Source of the DNA: Parietaria judaica
Lineage: Eukaryota; Streptophyta; Magnoliopsida; Rosales; Urticaceae
Assembly (NCBI GenBank): GCA_954871525.1
Contig: OX940867.1
Location: forward strand, 15,353,343-15,417,342
Length of the DNA stretch: 64,000 nucleotides
Direction: 5' to 3'
Part shown: one piece after another, positions 1 through 11,233 of the stretch
How the letters are laid out: each line of letters starts with the position of its first letter
Position numbering within the stretch: position 1 is the stretch's first letter
Translations under genes and position numbers: made by a program
The notes under the pieces: generated by a model
What the model was told of the DNA's origin: nothing
The model's input: only the letters and a program-made list of their open reading frames with translations
Database searches by the model: none

Positions 1-2792
1 GTAGATCAAATGATGGAGAAAGGATACTCTTTGCTTTTCGAGGGAGACGCTTGCACAATTTATGACAAGCGACATAAATCCCAAGAAATCGCAAAGATAA
101 AAATGAATGAGCATAGGTGTTTTCCATTCCAATGGAGGCATACAAGTGATGTGGCGATGAAGACGCAAGTTGACGAGTCGTGGCTATGGCATAAGCGGCT
201 TGGGCACTTTAACTTTCACGGGCTAAAGATACTTCACCAGAAAGAAATGATGACGGATTTTCCAGCCATAAAAGAGATCGATGGAGTATGTAAAGGATGC
301 CTACTAGGGAAACAACACCGAAAGCCTTTTCCATTCAATAAAGCATGGAGAGCTAAGGAGCCACTGGAGCTAGTACACACAGACGTTTGTGGTCCAATGC
401 GCACCCCGTCACTCGAGCAAAATAGGTACTTCATCCTCTTCATTGATGAATGTACTAGAATGACGTGGGTTTATTTCATGCGCGAAAGATCACAAGTCTT
501 CGACATTTTCAAGAGATTCAAAAATTATGTCGAAAAACAAAGTGGATTCTACATTAAGACCCTCCGAAGCGACCGAGGCAAGGAATACACTTCAACAGAA
601 TTCAACAAGTTTTGTGAAGAAGAAGGCGTGGAACGACAAGTCACTGTCGGATAAGCACCTGAACAAAATGGAGTATCGAAAAGAAAGAACAGGACTGTGA
701 TGGAAACCGCAAGGGCGATGCTCATGGAGAAAGGACTTCCTAAAATCTTCTGGGTAGAGGCTGTCTATACGGCAGTCTATCTTCTAAACAGGTGTCCCAC
801 AAAAGCCGTGCTAGACAAGACACCAATTGAAGCTTGGAGCGGAAGAAAGCCGTGTGCAAAACATCTCAAAGTATTTGGTTGCATATGCTATGTTCACGTG
901 CCACAAGTAAAAAGAGGTAAACTCGATGAGAAAGCAGAAAAAGGAATATTTTTAGGCTATAGTACTCAGTCAAAAGGGTATCGAGTCTATAGCTTAAAGA
1001 CAAAGAAGCTTCTCATCAGCCGAGACGTGGAGTTAGATGAAGACTCTGCTTACAATGAGAAGAATGACCAGACGGAGGAAACAAATATTAATATGCCAAC
1101 AAAACCTCACCAAGAAGACGAAAACCAACCTGCTCTACCAACTCAAGCTACCAGAAACGATCCAGATGCCACGACAGACTCACCACCGAGAAGAGTAAGA
1201 TCTCTTGCTGAAGTATACGAGTCATGTAACTTAGCAATCTCGGAGCCAGAAAGCTACGAAGCAGCTTCAAAGCAAGAAGAATGGAGAAAAGCTATGGAAG
1301 ATGAAATTAAGATGATCGAGAAAAATAACACATAGGAGCTGGTCGATTCTCCCCAAGAAAAAGAAATCATCGGAGTAAAGTGGGTCTACAAGACGAAGGT
1401 AAACCCCGATGGTACAATTCAATAAAAAAAAAGGCGAGACTAGTTGCCAAAGGATATGCACAACAATTTCGAGTAAACTACGCTGAAACATTTGCTCCAG
1501 TAGCACGCCATGACACCATAAGGGCGTTAATTGCACTTTCGGCTCAGAAAAGATGGCAAATTTATCAGCTCGATGTAAAGTCCGCTTTCCTAAATGGCTA
1601 CCTAGAAGAAGAAATTTACGTGGAGCAACCTGAAGGGTTCATGGTGCAAGGACAAAAAGACAAAGTATTGAAGCTCAAGAAGGCCTTATACGGATTAAAG
1701 CAAGCACCAAGAGCCTGGTATAGCCGAATTGACAACTACTTCACTAAGCGTGGATTCAAGAGGAGTAAAAGTGAGCCAACCTTATACGTCAAAACAAAAG
1801 GATAAACTGAAATACTCATTGTCTGCTTATATGTAGATGATCTTATTTACACGGGAAACAATGAGAAAATGATCAAGGACTTCAAGGAGGACATGATGAA
1901 GACGTTTGAGATGACAGACTTAGGTCTAATGCGCTACTTTCTTGGAATAGAGATAACCCAGAAAGAAAACGGAATCTTTATTTCACAAAAGAACTATATC
2001 GAAAGTCTTCTAAAGAAGTTCAAGATGAGTGGCTGCAAGACAGTTGCTACTCCATTAGACAACAACAAAGCACTGTCAAAAGAAGACGGCTCACCAAAAG
2101 CGGACAACGCAGTTTATCGAAGTCTCATCGGAAGCCTTCTTTATCTAACAACATCAAGACCAGACATCATGTATGCTACAATCCTATTATCGAGATTCAT
2201 GCAGAATCCAAGCCAAGTTCATCACGGAGCAGCCAAGAGAATTCTCAGATATCTTGAAGGAACAAAGGATTATGGCATATGGTACGAACCTACAACCGAT
2301 TCTGAACTATTAGTTTATACTGATAGTGACTGGGCAGGATCAATAGACGACATGAAGAGTACATCAGGCTATGCATTCACACTAGGATCAGGAATTTTTT
2401 CTTGGGTATCAAAGAAGCAAGAAACAATTGCTCAATCCTCAGCAGAAGCAGAGTACGTAGCCGCTGCTATGGCTACAAGTCGGGCAACATGGCTTAAACA
2501 AATTTTCAAAGACATGGGGGAGCCTCAAGAAGAAGCCACAAAGATCTATTGTGATAGCAAATCTGCTATTGCGATGGCTAAAAACCCAGTTTTTCACGGA
2601 AGAACTAAGCACATCAAAATCAAGTATCACTTTATTCGGGAAGCTCTGAACAACAAGGAGATAGAGCTCAAACATTGCACCAGTGAAGAACAGTTAGCTG
2701 ATATCTTCACAAAAGCGCTACCAAAAGAAAAATTTGAAACATTGCGAGACATGATCGGAGTAGTCCAAATGCGCATCAAGGAGGAGTGTTAA
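1..2792 (+). pseudogene. Copia-1 pol (integrase, RT, RNase H), broken
   Basis: The polyprotein would integrate and copy the element. GAG-pre-integrase has WLWHKRLGH near 180 and the C-x2-C of CKGC near 290. The integrase core begins at VHTDVCGP and includes a SDRGKEY segment. In-frame stops sit at 652-654 (just before the usual PEQNG segment), 1333-1335 and 1803-1805. A frameshift lies in the A-run near 1425-1434, between GTIQ and [12 protein letters not shown] shows DVKSAFLNG and YVDD (1830-1841). RNase H shows YTDSDWAG and ends with KALPKEKFE. The terminal TAA (2790-2792) lies inside the LTR's first six bases. The lesions are few, so the copy is decayed but still easy to read. Confidence 0.93.
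2778..2786 (+). other. Polypurine tract of Copia-1
   Basis: AAGGAGGAG lies immediately 5' of the LTR start TGTTAAAATT. This is the expected plus-strand priming site, and it overlaps the last codons of pol. Confidence 0.75.
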
Positions 2793-3135
2793 AATTGATG
2801 CACATTTCTACACTATAGAATATTCTAGTATGTCCTAGATATATGTAGAAAACTATGAAAAGATAAGTGTTTAGAAAAATCTAGAAATAGAATACTCTAG
2901 AATGCTATTATAAAGCATATGAGTATAGAAAAATCTAGAAACTATCTAGACTATAAATTATAAGAATTATCTAGAGTGTTGTAATCTAGGATTTAGAAGA
3001 ATACTCTAGAATGTTGTACAACCTCTATATAAAGAGGTGTTGGAGTGTTGTAAATTTGCAAGAATCAATAAACAAAAATTCTATCAAAACACTCTCCTCT
3101 CCATTTCTACATACCCTATCTACTAAACACTATCA
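2787..3135 (+). repeat. Copia-1 3' LTR
   Basis: The LTR begins TGTTAAAA right after the polypurine tract and probably ends in TATCA near 3135. The 3' end is estimated because no second copy is in the window. It holds a TATA box (CTATATAAAG near 3025) and AATAAA at 3067-3072. CTAGA words recur throughout, with one head-to-head GAA-TA-TTC at 2818-2825. Confidence 0.8.
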
Positions 3136-4706
3136 ACCTTAGAAACCACCCACCAAAATAAACATATTCCGTACAAAATAACCATCAGTTAGTTAGCATC
3201 GTTAAGACGTCCCTGGTGCTGTAGATTTCTTGTACTACAAGTTTCGATAATAGTGCCGCGTGTTTCGTTTAAATGTTATGCAGGTGGACAAAGAGCAAGT
3301 ATGCTTACCTGAATCAACCAGAAACCAAGCCTGCAAATCCTCCGAACCGACGATCGTCTTCTTTCGTTCCGAATTGTTTCAGCTTCCATCCTAAAACCCC
3401 TCTTTACCCGACGTCTTTCGGCGTCTTTTAAACACGGAGATGCTTCTATTTGTTTGTGTTTACAGGAGCTTTCATGATCTTGATAGAAATCATTTGTCAC
3501 TGTGAACATCAATTTATTGTACCCTTTTGTTATTGTTTCACATTTTTAGTAGCAAGCTGTAAGCTCCATCTTCTTAATATGTAATAAGATTGCTACATTA
3601 ATAGTTCAACTCAATGTTGAGGTTACCGATTTTGTGGGTTAATCGCTTATTGGTTATTGCAGATTTATTGTTTGGTAATGGATTTATCGATGAATAAAAT
3701 ATAAAAATCCAGGTAATCGTTATTGATCAATTTATCGACGGATAAGGTATAAAATATTTTTAAGAACATATATATACTTAATTTATATAGTGTCCAAAAT
3801 AAAAAAATATATATAATATCATCGTATCATAATAATAAAAATCATCATCCAAAAGACCATGAAAAAATGAAAACGTACCTCAAAAGCGTAAAAATAATAA
3901 TCCAAAACTTACATAATTTTACCACAAAATTGAAAACTTCATAAAATTAGGCAATCTGAAAAATTAAAAACAAATAATAGATTTATAATGATATTCATCC
4001 ACCAAAACAACAAGAAAATAAATAAAAAAGTACCTCAAAATCCTAAAATTTTGGTAATTTTACCACAAAAGGTGAAAACGTCAAGAAATTAGGCAATCTG
4101 AAAATAAACTACACAATCACATATATAATCAATTCATCATTTCAAAGTCAAAACAACAAGAAAAGTTGATAACATACCTCAAAAACCTCTAAATCTGAGA
4201 CTATGTAATTTTGATGCACATGCCTTAAATCTCTAAAAATTTAGCGGATCTTAAATAAAAATCCTTGTAGAATCACAGTTACATACTAATATTCATCAAA
4301 ATACAAAAAATTAACTCATCAGTTACAAAATACCAAACTTTGTAGATTATAAACATTATGTACGCTTTACAATTTCAAAACTATGATAATCTATACATGT
4401 CTAAAACATTAGTAGATTTGCAAGAAAAATGAATCATAGATTACAATATTATTCATAATCTCTCTTAATCAATCAAAAATTGCAAGAAAAAAAAAAAAAA
4501 AACCCCTTCAAAATGAGAAAAATCAAAATTGTGGTATTTATGCCGAAAACACCTCAAAACGATAAATTTGAGTTTGAACAATAATTATCAAAGTTATCGC
4601 TATTTTTGCACTAAAAATGATAAGTAATCGATAAATAAGCGATAACCCAATGATAAAATATAAAGCGCCAACTATATTACAACAGATAAGTTGTCGAGTA
4701 CCCTCG
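3136..4706. other. AT-rich spacer with a possible inverted-repeat element
   Basis: I see no clear gene here. About 3632-4661 is flanked by imperfect inverted copies of a TGGGTTA(A)TCGCTTATT word (plus strand near 3636, reverse strand near 4655). This suggests a degenerate non-autonomous DNA transposon of about 1 kb. I found no convincing TSD. The inside is A-rich with repeated 'acctcaaaa' phrases. Confidence 0.3.
3284..3431 (+). pseudogene. Possible orphan terminal exon
   Basis: After a pyrimidine/TGCAG acceptor-like site (AG at 3282-3283) an open frame from TGG at 3285 runs 48 codons to TAA at 3429-3431, with words such as WTKSKYAYLNQPETKP and SFHPKTPLYP. It is richer in GC than its surroundings, and Copia-1 ends about 150 bp upstream. 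I do not recognise the family. It may be the last exon of a gene broken by TE insertion, or chance. Confidence 0.2.
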
Positions 4707-4766
4707 GTCAGGGCCGGTTCTAAATTTTATGTGACCTTAAGCGAAGTAAAATTTTATGCCCCATTA

Positions 4767-4823
<57 letters not shown>

Positions 4824-4954
4824 GTCGAACGTTTTTACATGCAAAATATAAGTAAAAATTTTGTGAAATAATTTTATTTCCTTCGCAATTCTTCTTTGTC
4901 CTTTGGCTTATATGTGAAATAATTGTGATCACCCTAAGGCCTGGGCCTGCCCTT
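4707..4954. mobile_element. hAT-like MITE remnant
   Basis: The left end reads TCAGGGCCGGTTCTAA. The right end, read on the other strand, is AGGGCAGGCCCAGG. Such AGGGC-GG termini are typical of non-autonomous plant hAT elements. The centre is an (AT)n run. No matching 8-bp TSD was found, so at least one end is imperfect. Confidence 0.4.
4772..4821. repeat. (AT)n microsatellite
   Basis: Uninterrupted alternating TA of about 50 bp inside the hAT-like remnant. It creates the low-complexity reading frames seen on both strands here, which are not genes. Confidence 0.95.
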
Positions 4955-5619
4955 AATAAGCAATGGCGGATGTAGTATGTAAACGGGAGGATCAAGTTTG
5001 TTTGTTTATTTTTTATTTTATATTCCATTAATATTCCTTGGATATTATAGGTTATCATGTGATGGAAAACTTTTCTTTTTCATTTTATACTTTTTATGGA
5101 AAAGTTACTGAAAATTCAGTTATTTTTCCAGAAAATTTGATATTTTTTTAATTAATTTATGCCTAGCCTTGTGTCTTTGTTTGTGTTTATTGGTGTTTAT
5201 TGGGTGCCAGCTTACTTGAGATTTAAGTTCACTTAACGAGATTTTGAGCTTCCGTCGTTAATAATAATAAAAAAGATAACAAAAACAAAATAGTTAAAAA
5301 AATGTAATTTCATATATTGGGAGTGTTTTTTATGATTAGTATGTCCATGGAAATATATAATTTCATATATTAAGAAAAGTAGGGAAATAAAAAACCGAAA
5401 AAAGACCCGAGGTTTGTAAGTAGAGTAAGAAGCTAATGGAAATGGACTTACTGAACTCATAGCTATCACCGAAAAAAACGCAAACAAAGCCATACAGATT
5501 GGAAGATGGATTTATATCTTATCGCCTTGATAAATAAATAAATAAATAAATAGAGATACACTAAATATATACCTAAAGAATTAAAGAAAAGAAAGTTACA
5601 TGCAAAAAAAAAAAAAGAT

Positions 5620-6402
5620 TGTTGACGTGGTTTCGCACACTAACAGTCACGAAAATATGTGAATGGGATTTCGATTTGAATTTGCTAAATGATCGTGGAT
5701 CTTGACCTCCGCGTCGTCAGTACTATGACGGTGACAATAACAAAAGAAAGCGATAAAAACACAAGCCGATTCCAAGATGATCGAAAAGAAAGAACAAAAA
5801 CACTCTGAAAAATGTAAATCTCATAGACTCTTTCTCTCAGGGTAGATGCTTGCGTGCGTGGAATGATGTTGTTCTTTTCTTTTTATAGGCCTTCAAATTC
5901 TGCCCATTATTGGTCATAGTGGACGTTGGTAGTGGCTCAGGGTTCGGTGCTTGGCTCATTGCCGAGCTGACACATGGACCATTTCTTGAGAGAAACACGC
6001 GATGGTGGACTTTTACTCAACGTCATAGGAGTTTAAATCTTGGTCGTGGCGATTTTCCTGGTCGGGTTTCGGATAATTTGAATGGAGTTTTTGACTTATT
6101 ATGCTCGGGTTTTCTTGCTGATGTGGCGTTCTTGCTCGAGTTTCTTCGCTGGAGCTTCATTCCTGCTCGGGTCCCCTTCTAGCAATATCTGTCCGAGACG
6201 AGCTTTGGATTTTGGGCCGATGGGCTTGGTCAGGCCTGGGCCTTACTCAAATATCTTTTGGGCTTTTATTTATGTATTTTAAAGGCCCATTTCATGTATG
6301 AATATTCAATTATATTCATAACTTTGGTCTTAAATTACTTGGACCGTAAATTTAATTCATGATCTTATCGTTCCAATTTTAGGACGAATTTACACATCAA
6401 CA
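5620..6402 (-). repeat. Gypsy-1 3' LTR (783 bp)
   Basis: It starts TGTTGACG and ends CATCAACA, matching 16814-17680. It lacks an internal stretch of about 90 bp that the other LTR keeps (around 16958-17047). The gap edges share 'aca', so a small deletion is likely. On the minus strand a TATA-like CCTATAAAAAG lies near 5889. Confidence 0.93.
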
Positions 6403-6415
6403 GTTAGCCCCATAT
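6403..6415 (-). other. Gypsy-1 polypurine tract
   Basis: On the minus strand the sequence is ATATGGGGCTAAC, directly before the 3' LTR. The matching tract of Gypsy-2 (44067-44079) has the same GGGG-CTAAC layout. Confidence 0.7.
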
Positions 6416-6830
6416 TATAAAAAATACGAAGTATTATTTATAGTATTAATGTTGATATAATCATATAAAAATTCGTGATGAAAATTAATTAAATTTGCGA
6501 TTTTAGGAACTTTCATAACTTATGCCGCAAAATCAAATTAAGTGGGGGACATCAGAACTGTTTTTATGATAATATCGCTCGCACTCTTCAGAGACCGAGC
6601 TAAAAACGTTTCAAAATCAAAATGATTTTGAATCTTTTGGAGGGAACAGTTGCGACACGTGTCGCTCTGCCTGGGTTTCGAAGGGGGAAACCAACCTCTT
6701 CGACTTCTGTTGACCTGGTCAGCTTGTTGACCAGCTGAAGTGGCTCCAAGCAGAGATTTGATCTCAGCCGTTGGATAAGGCGGTTAGCGAAGATCGAGGA
6801 AACCCTAGCCGCACGATTCGGATGAGATTT

Positions 6831-6846
6831 CGAGTATAAATACTCG
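6831..6846 (+). promoter_or_regulatory. TATA box of the Gypsy-1 antisense ORF, inside an inverted repeat
   Basis: TATAAATA (6835-6842) sits inside CGAGTAT-AA-ATACTCG, a 7-bp-arm inverted repeat. It is about 380 bp upstream of the first conserved aORF codons, followed by CT-rich leader sequence and a GT donor-like site near 6911. A G-box-like ACACGTGT lies upstream near 6656. Promoter function is inferred from position and sequence. Confidence 0.5.
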
Positions 6847-7222
6847 AGTGCTTTCATTAAGGCTTGTCACCTCATTGTCAACTCTTGTCGGCGCGTCTCT
6901 TCAAATTCAGGTAATCTTTCCCTCTCTCTTCTATTTAAGCTTCTTCTTCCTTTCTTTTTTCATTTTCGCCATCGAGAGAAAAATACAGAGCCTTGTTCGC
7001 CATTGTTGATCTTCGAGTGTTCCTGTGCAATCCTGCTTCCGTAGAGTTTCCAGATTCTTTTCTTACATTTTCCTCTTTGTTGTAGGTTCTGTGTTTTGCT
7101 TCGAACAGGTTAGGCTTTTACTTGCTAGGTTTAGGGCTCGTGATTCCTTAGGCTTGGTTCAAGTTTTTCTGGGTTTTAGTAAGTTGTATATTTGGTATTT
7201 CCTTGCTCGATCTTCTGAGAAA

Positions 7223-10106
7223 ATGTCCGAGAGTAGCAAGAAGAATAAGGTTAAAGGTCCGGTTTTGGTTTTGGAGTTTTTGCGAACCGAGTACCCGAGG
7301 TCTAGGTTAAAAGAGGAGGATATTTCTAGGCTTAGGTCTCAGTACAATATTCCGGAGTCTGTCTCCTTTAAGGTCCCAGATTCCGACGAGTTCACAGATT
7401 CAATAAGGATGATTGGATTTACATCTACGAGCGGTTCTTCAAGGACTGCGGGCTCAGGTTTCCCATTTCTAATCCCATACTTAGGCTCATGCAGCAGATG
7501 GATATTTCCCTGGCTCAAGTGAGCCCGAATTCTTATAGGATTATAATGGCTTATCTTGTTCGGTGTCGGGAAGATGGTTATCACCTGTCACTTTGTGACA
7601 TGCTTAGAGTTTTTACGATCAAGAAAAATTCTCGGGCAGCGGGTAGGTTTTATATTTCGGTTAAGGGTCATAAGGGGGATTTCATTAAGGGTATCCCGAA
7701 CAAAGATGATGGGTGGCACGAAAAATATTTTTTCTTTAAGCCCTGTCTGGGGGACTTTGGTACCTGGAATGAGTACACGAATACGTGGACTCATGGGATC
7801 GGTAAATTTCTAATTTATTCTTGCTCATGTATGTGTCTGTTCAAATTTTTGTCAACTTGTTTTTCCTTTTGAATTTTTCTGATAGGAAAGGGAATAAGGT
7901 AAAGTCGTTGCCGCTCATTGACGTTTGGGAGGCAAGGAGCAGAGTTTTGTTACCGGAGGGAGGCGTGGAATGGAAAGAGTTGACTAAAGAGAGGTTTACA
8001 ACTACGGGGGTTTGTCATCTTACCCCGGAGTTTACTTTTGGAATACGACCAAAACGAGGTCGAGGAGATTGCCGAGGAGTTAGTTGAGGATCAAGGTAAG
8101 ATTTCTCACGCAGGATCTATTTTTGAGCTTGGGTTTTGGTAGGGACTTTATTTTCTAATGGGGTCTTCTTTGCAGATATGAGTTCAGAGGCATCATACCG
8201 GGAGCTGAGCCAGAAGCGGGCAGCCACTAAGGCATCTTCCTCCAAAGGGAAGGAAATTGTGCCCCAAGGGCATGGGAGTTCTTCTCGTCCCGACCAGCCT
8301 GGTCGGGGTGGAGAGACTCCCGTTGAAAGAGGGTCTCAGAGGGTGACTCCCAATCAGCCTGGCGGGGGACGCCAATTTACCCCCGGGCCAAAGGCTCCGT
8401 CCTAGCAGACCCCAAAGGGGACAGCTCAATCTGAAGCCGAGCGGGAGGTTGCTCGGGCTATCTCCAAGACGGACTTTGTCGTCATCTCTAACAAGGATCT
8501 TGTGCTTCCGGTGACGGGAACCCCCGAGCAGATGATATCATCTGCCCCTGTGGCGGTTGAGACCTTTGATTCCCCTGGTTAGGGAAAAATGGCTCGCTCC
8601 GCCAAGGAGAAGGTAGCTTGCAAGAAGCCAAAGGGGGACAAGCCTGCTTCGAAAGGGGACAGGCCCGCTTCTGATGTGGCTCGCCCTAGTAAGACCAAGT
8701 CCTCTAGCAAGGGCTATGGTTATGGGAAGTCCGGGACTTTCCACAAGAAGAATGCGGGTCGAAACCGCGACTCGACCAAGGATTCATCCGACCAGCGGGT
8801 GGAGAGTCCTGCTCGTGAGGCTGTTCCTTCCAAGGTCGGCGGCTCTGGGTATCAGAATGACATTAGGAGGACTGCCGATGTGGCTTGGTTTAGGGAGAAT
8901 GGTCTCCATGATTATCCCAAGGTTGTCGGGAACCTGATGAAGCAGTTGACGAGCAAGGGGCTGCCTCACGTGAAAGATGATGCTATATCCCATCCTCGGG
9001 AGTAAAGCACTATGGCTTCCCTGCAAGCTAAGGTAAACCAGGTGCCATATTTCTCGCTCCTTTTTGTTTCTGTTTGGGTTGTAATAGCATCTTCTTCGAA
9101 ATTACTAAGTAATTTCTATTTTTTGCGTTCTGACTGTTGGGAGCGTACGCCAATGATCTGGTGCTTAAATATGATGGCACGATCAAATATGAGGGGGTGA
9201 AGGTTGAGTTGGTTGAGAAGAGGCAGGAGCTTGCTCTGGTGAATGCTGAGCTTGAGAAGAGTTCCACAGAGGTGGCCGCGTAGAAGAAAGGTCACCGAGC
9301 TGAACCACCAAGTGGGCAAGAGGGAAGCCAGGATTAAGGCGTTGGAGATCACCGAGCTGAACCTTTGAGAAAAGCTTGCTAACGCCTCCAACGTTGTGTT
9401 TGAGGCTCAGGCTAACAAGAATAAAGTCATCGGGATGCTTATTGCTTCGGATGCTGCATTGAGCCGAGCTGAAAATAGCCTGAACGAGGCGCGCGAGGAA
9501 CTGGCTATGCTGAAAGTGGAGCATTAGCACATTCTTGAAGCATTGACCGAGGCCAGGGAGGAAATTACTGCCGAGAAGGCGGTGACCAAGGCTGTCCGGC
9601 ACAAGTATCGGAAGCGCGTGGCTCATTGGGACGCCATGATTCCCCATCACAAGAAGGTCGCTTATGACACCAAGATCCTTAACCAGGTTCAAGGAAACAT
9701 GGCGATCATTGGTGAGATCCTCGATGGCAAGCTAACCGACTTCTAGGGCGATCTGGATATCCTCACAGACGACAAGTCCACTTATGAGGATGTCTTATCC
9801 TGGCAACCGACGCTTATGGTGGATTCACCGGTTCTCTCCCCCGAGCAAGATCTGACAGAGGGTGCTGATGTTGCAGATCAGGAAGTCCTTCAGGTAGACC
9901 ATCCGACCAGCGGCATTTCTTCGGAGCCTCGAGAGTCCGATGTGATCCTCCCCGAGCTGACCCTAAATGAGCCGACCCTGACTGTGCCACCCCAACCAAG
10001 GAGAACCCAGCCGTGTCGACCCCGGATGAGACCGACCCCGACCGAGAAGATCCCGCGAGATGAGACCCCGACCAACGCCGTTCGTAGTGAAGGCATGCAG
10101 CTTTGA
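7223..10106 (+). pseudogene. Gypsy-1 antisense extra ORF (aORF), decayed, multi-exon
   Basis: A protein related to the plant 'putative gypsy type transposon' family (Pfam Transposase_28-like) is encoded opposite to pol. I choose ATG 7223 (MSESSKKNKVKG). The frame shifts near 7420, after which YERFFKDCGLRFP, QVSPNSYRIIMAYL, GRFYIS and GWHEKYFFF follow. These match YESFFRIVGLRFP, QVSPNTLR, GRFAIS and GWENKYFF of the intact copy in Gypsy-2. GT-AG intron-like stretches lie at 7802-7886 and about 8095-8175, but splicing does not restore phase throughout. Downstream are basic, Ser/Pro-rich and coiled-coil-like pieces (LVEKRQELALVNAELEKS near 9210) with stops. The molecular role of this family is unknown. 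Confidence 0.75.
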
Positions 10107-10438
10107 GCTTTTTGCTCTTTTTTTTTGTTTGAATAATTTTAAGACAATTTTCTCCCCGTGGTTAGGGCTTTCTGCTACTTTGGGCAGGTCGTGGGACCTG
10201 AACCCTTTTATGTAATGCTTTTTCCCTTTTTGCTTCTGATAATACTTTTGCCCGTGGTTACGGCTCTTTTCGTTTTAAAAATATATATATATTGCTTCAT
10301 GTTGTGAAGAAAATCCTTTTGGTCGTAAAATAATAAGTAGAAATAATTATTCTAATTAATTAAAGCAGGTAATCAGTCAAGGATTGAATTCCTGGGTTGG
10401 ATGTTCAAAATTGATTTTTTGAAATAATTTTTTGCAAG

Positions 10439-10785
10439 GGGTTTGATGCCCCGGCCCAAAAAATTGAAGAGAATAAGTAGAGTTAAGTCTGGTACTTTCG
10501 GAGGTAAGGCTTGAGCCTAGCAGTAGAGTGTTACTCGTTGCGTCGAGTGTTGCTCTTAGATAGGGTTTGTTACTTAGGTAGAGTATGGAACTCTTGAGAG
10601 TTGGGTATGGTACCCGAACAGAGTATGTAACTCGTAAAGATAGGGTTTGATACCCGAAGTAGAGTATGTTACTCATAGAGGTAGGGTCTGATGCCCGGAT
10701 AGAGTCTGTTACTCTTAAGAATAGGGTTTGGTACCCGGATGGAGTATGTTACTCGCAGAGGTTGGGTCTGGTACCCAAGTAGCTG
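10439..10785. repeat. Tandem array of paired microhairpins in Gypsy-1
   Basis: An approximately 40-bp unit repeats with starts at 10581, 10621, 10662, 10702 and 10742, and more degenerate units before. Each unit holds two short inverted repeats: GAGT-N5-ACTC, then GGGT-N5-ACCC. Stem bases are kept while loops vary (ATGGA, ATGTA, ATGTT, CTGTT). The array lies between the ends of two converging coding units, the aORF (+) and integrase (-). Tandem repeats in the 3' region of Tat-lineage elements are known; the paired-hairpin design is seen directly here. Confidence 0.85.
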
Positions 10786-11233
10786 CCGGGACTAATGTTC
10801 TGGACTTAGGCAAATAAAATTGAAGCTAATAAACGTAGATTGTTCTTGCTCGCGGGGATTGTCACTAGTAGATCTATACGAGCAGGTTATAAATATATTG
10901 TATTCAAATTGTTTAAACTACACGTGTGATTCAACTGAGCTTTGAAACTATAGATGATTATGGACTTTCTAACTGTTAATAGTCTACTTCCTTCCATTGA
11001 TGGGAAATAAATTACTTACTTGTATTAGGGCGTCTCTTGGATCGGGCTCTGATGGTTCATTGTGGCCGAGATTATTCCTTAGTCGGGGTTTGGTCCCGTC
11101 TTTCCCCGTATAGAATATATTGGTTGTTGGTTTATTGGGGCTGTGTCCTGACCTTTTTAGTCGGACTGCCTACGGACCCCTTATTCTGGGGATCAAGCCA
11201 TTACGTAGTTCATGGGAGGTTGTTTCTGACCTG

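Larger units (their letters stand above)
1..3135 (+). mobile_element. Copia-1: 3' part of a Ty1/copia retrotransposon
   Basis: The window opens inside the GAG-pre-integrase region of a copia polyprotein. Integrase, reverse transcriptase and RNase H follow in copia order, then a purine-rich tract and an LTR. The 5' LTR and gag lie upstream of the window, so the TSD cannot be checked. Copia order (integrase before RT) is seen directly. The element is dead because its pol frame carries three stops and one frameshift. Confidence 0.93.

Noticed and set aside
3276..3512. 78-codon minus-strand frame
   Set aside because: No recognisable motif. The plus strand shows the more exon-like frame in the same place.
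4650..5058. Reading frames on both strands over the (AT)n run
   Set aside because: They consist of Ile/Tyr repeats from the microsatellite and have no domain or promoter.
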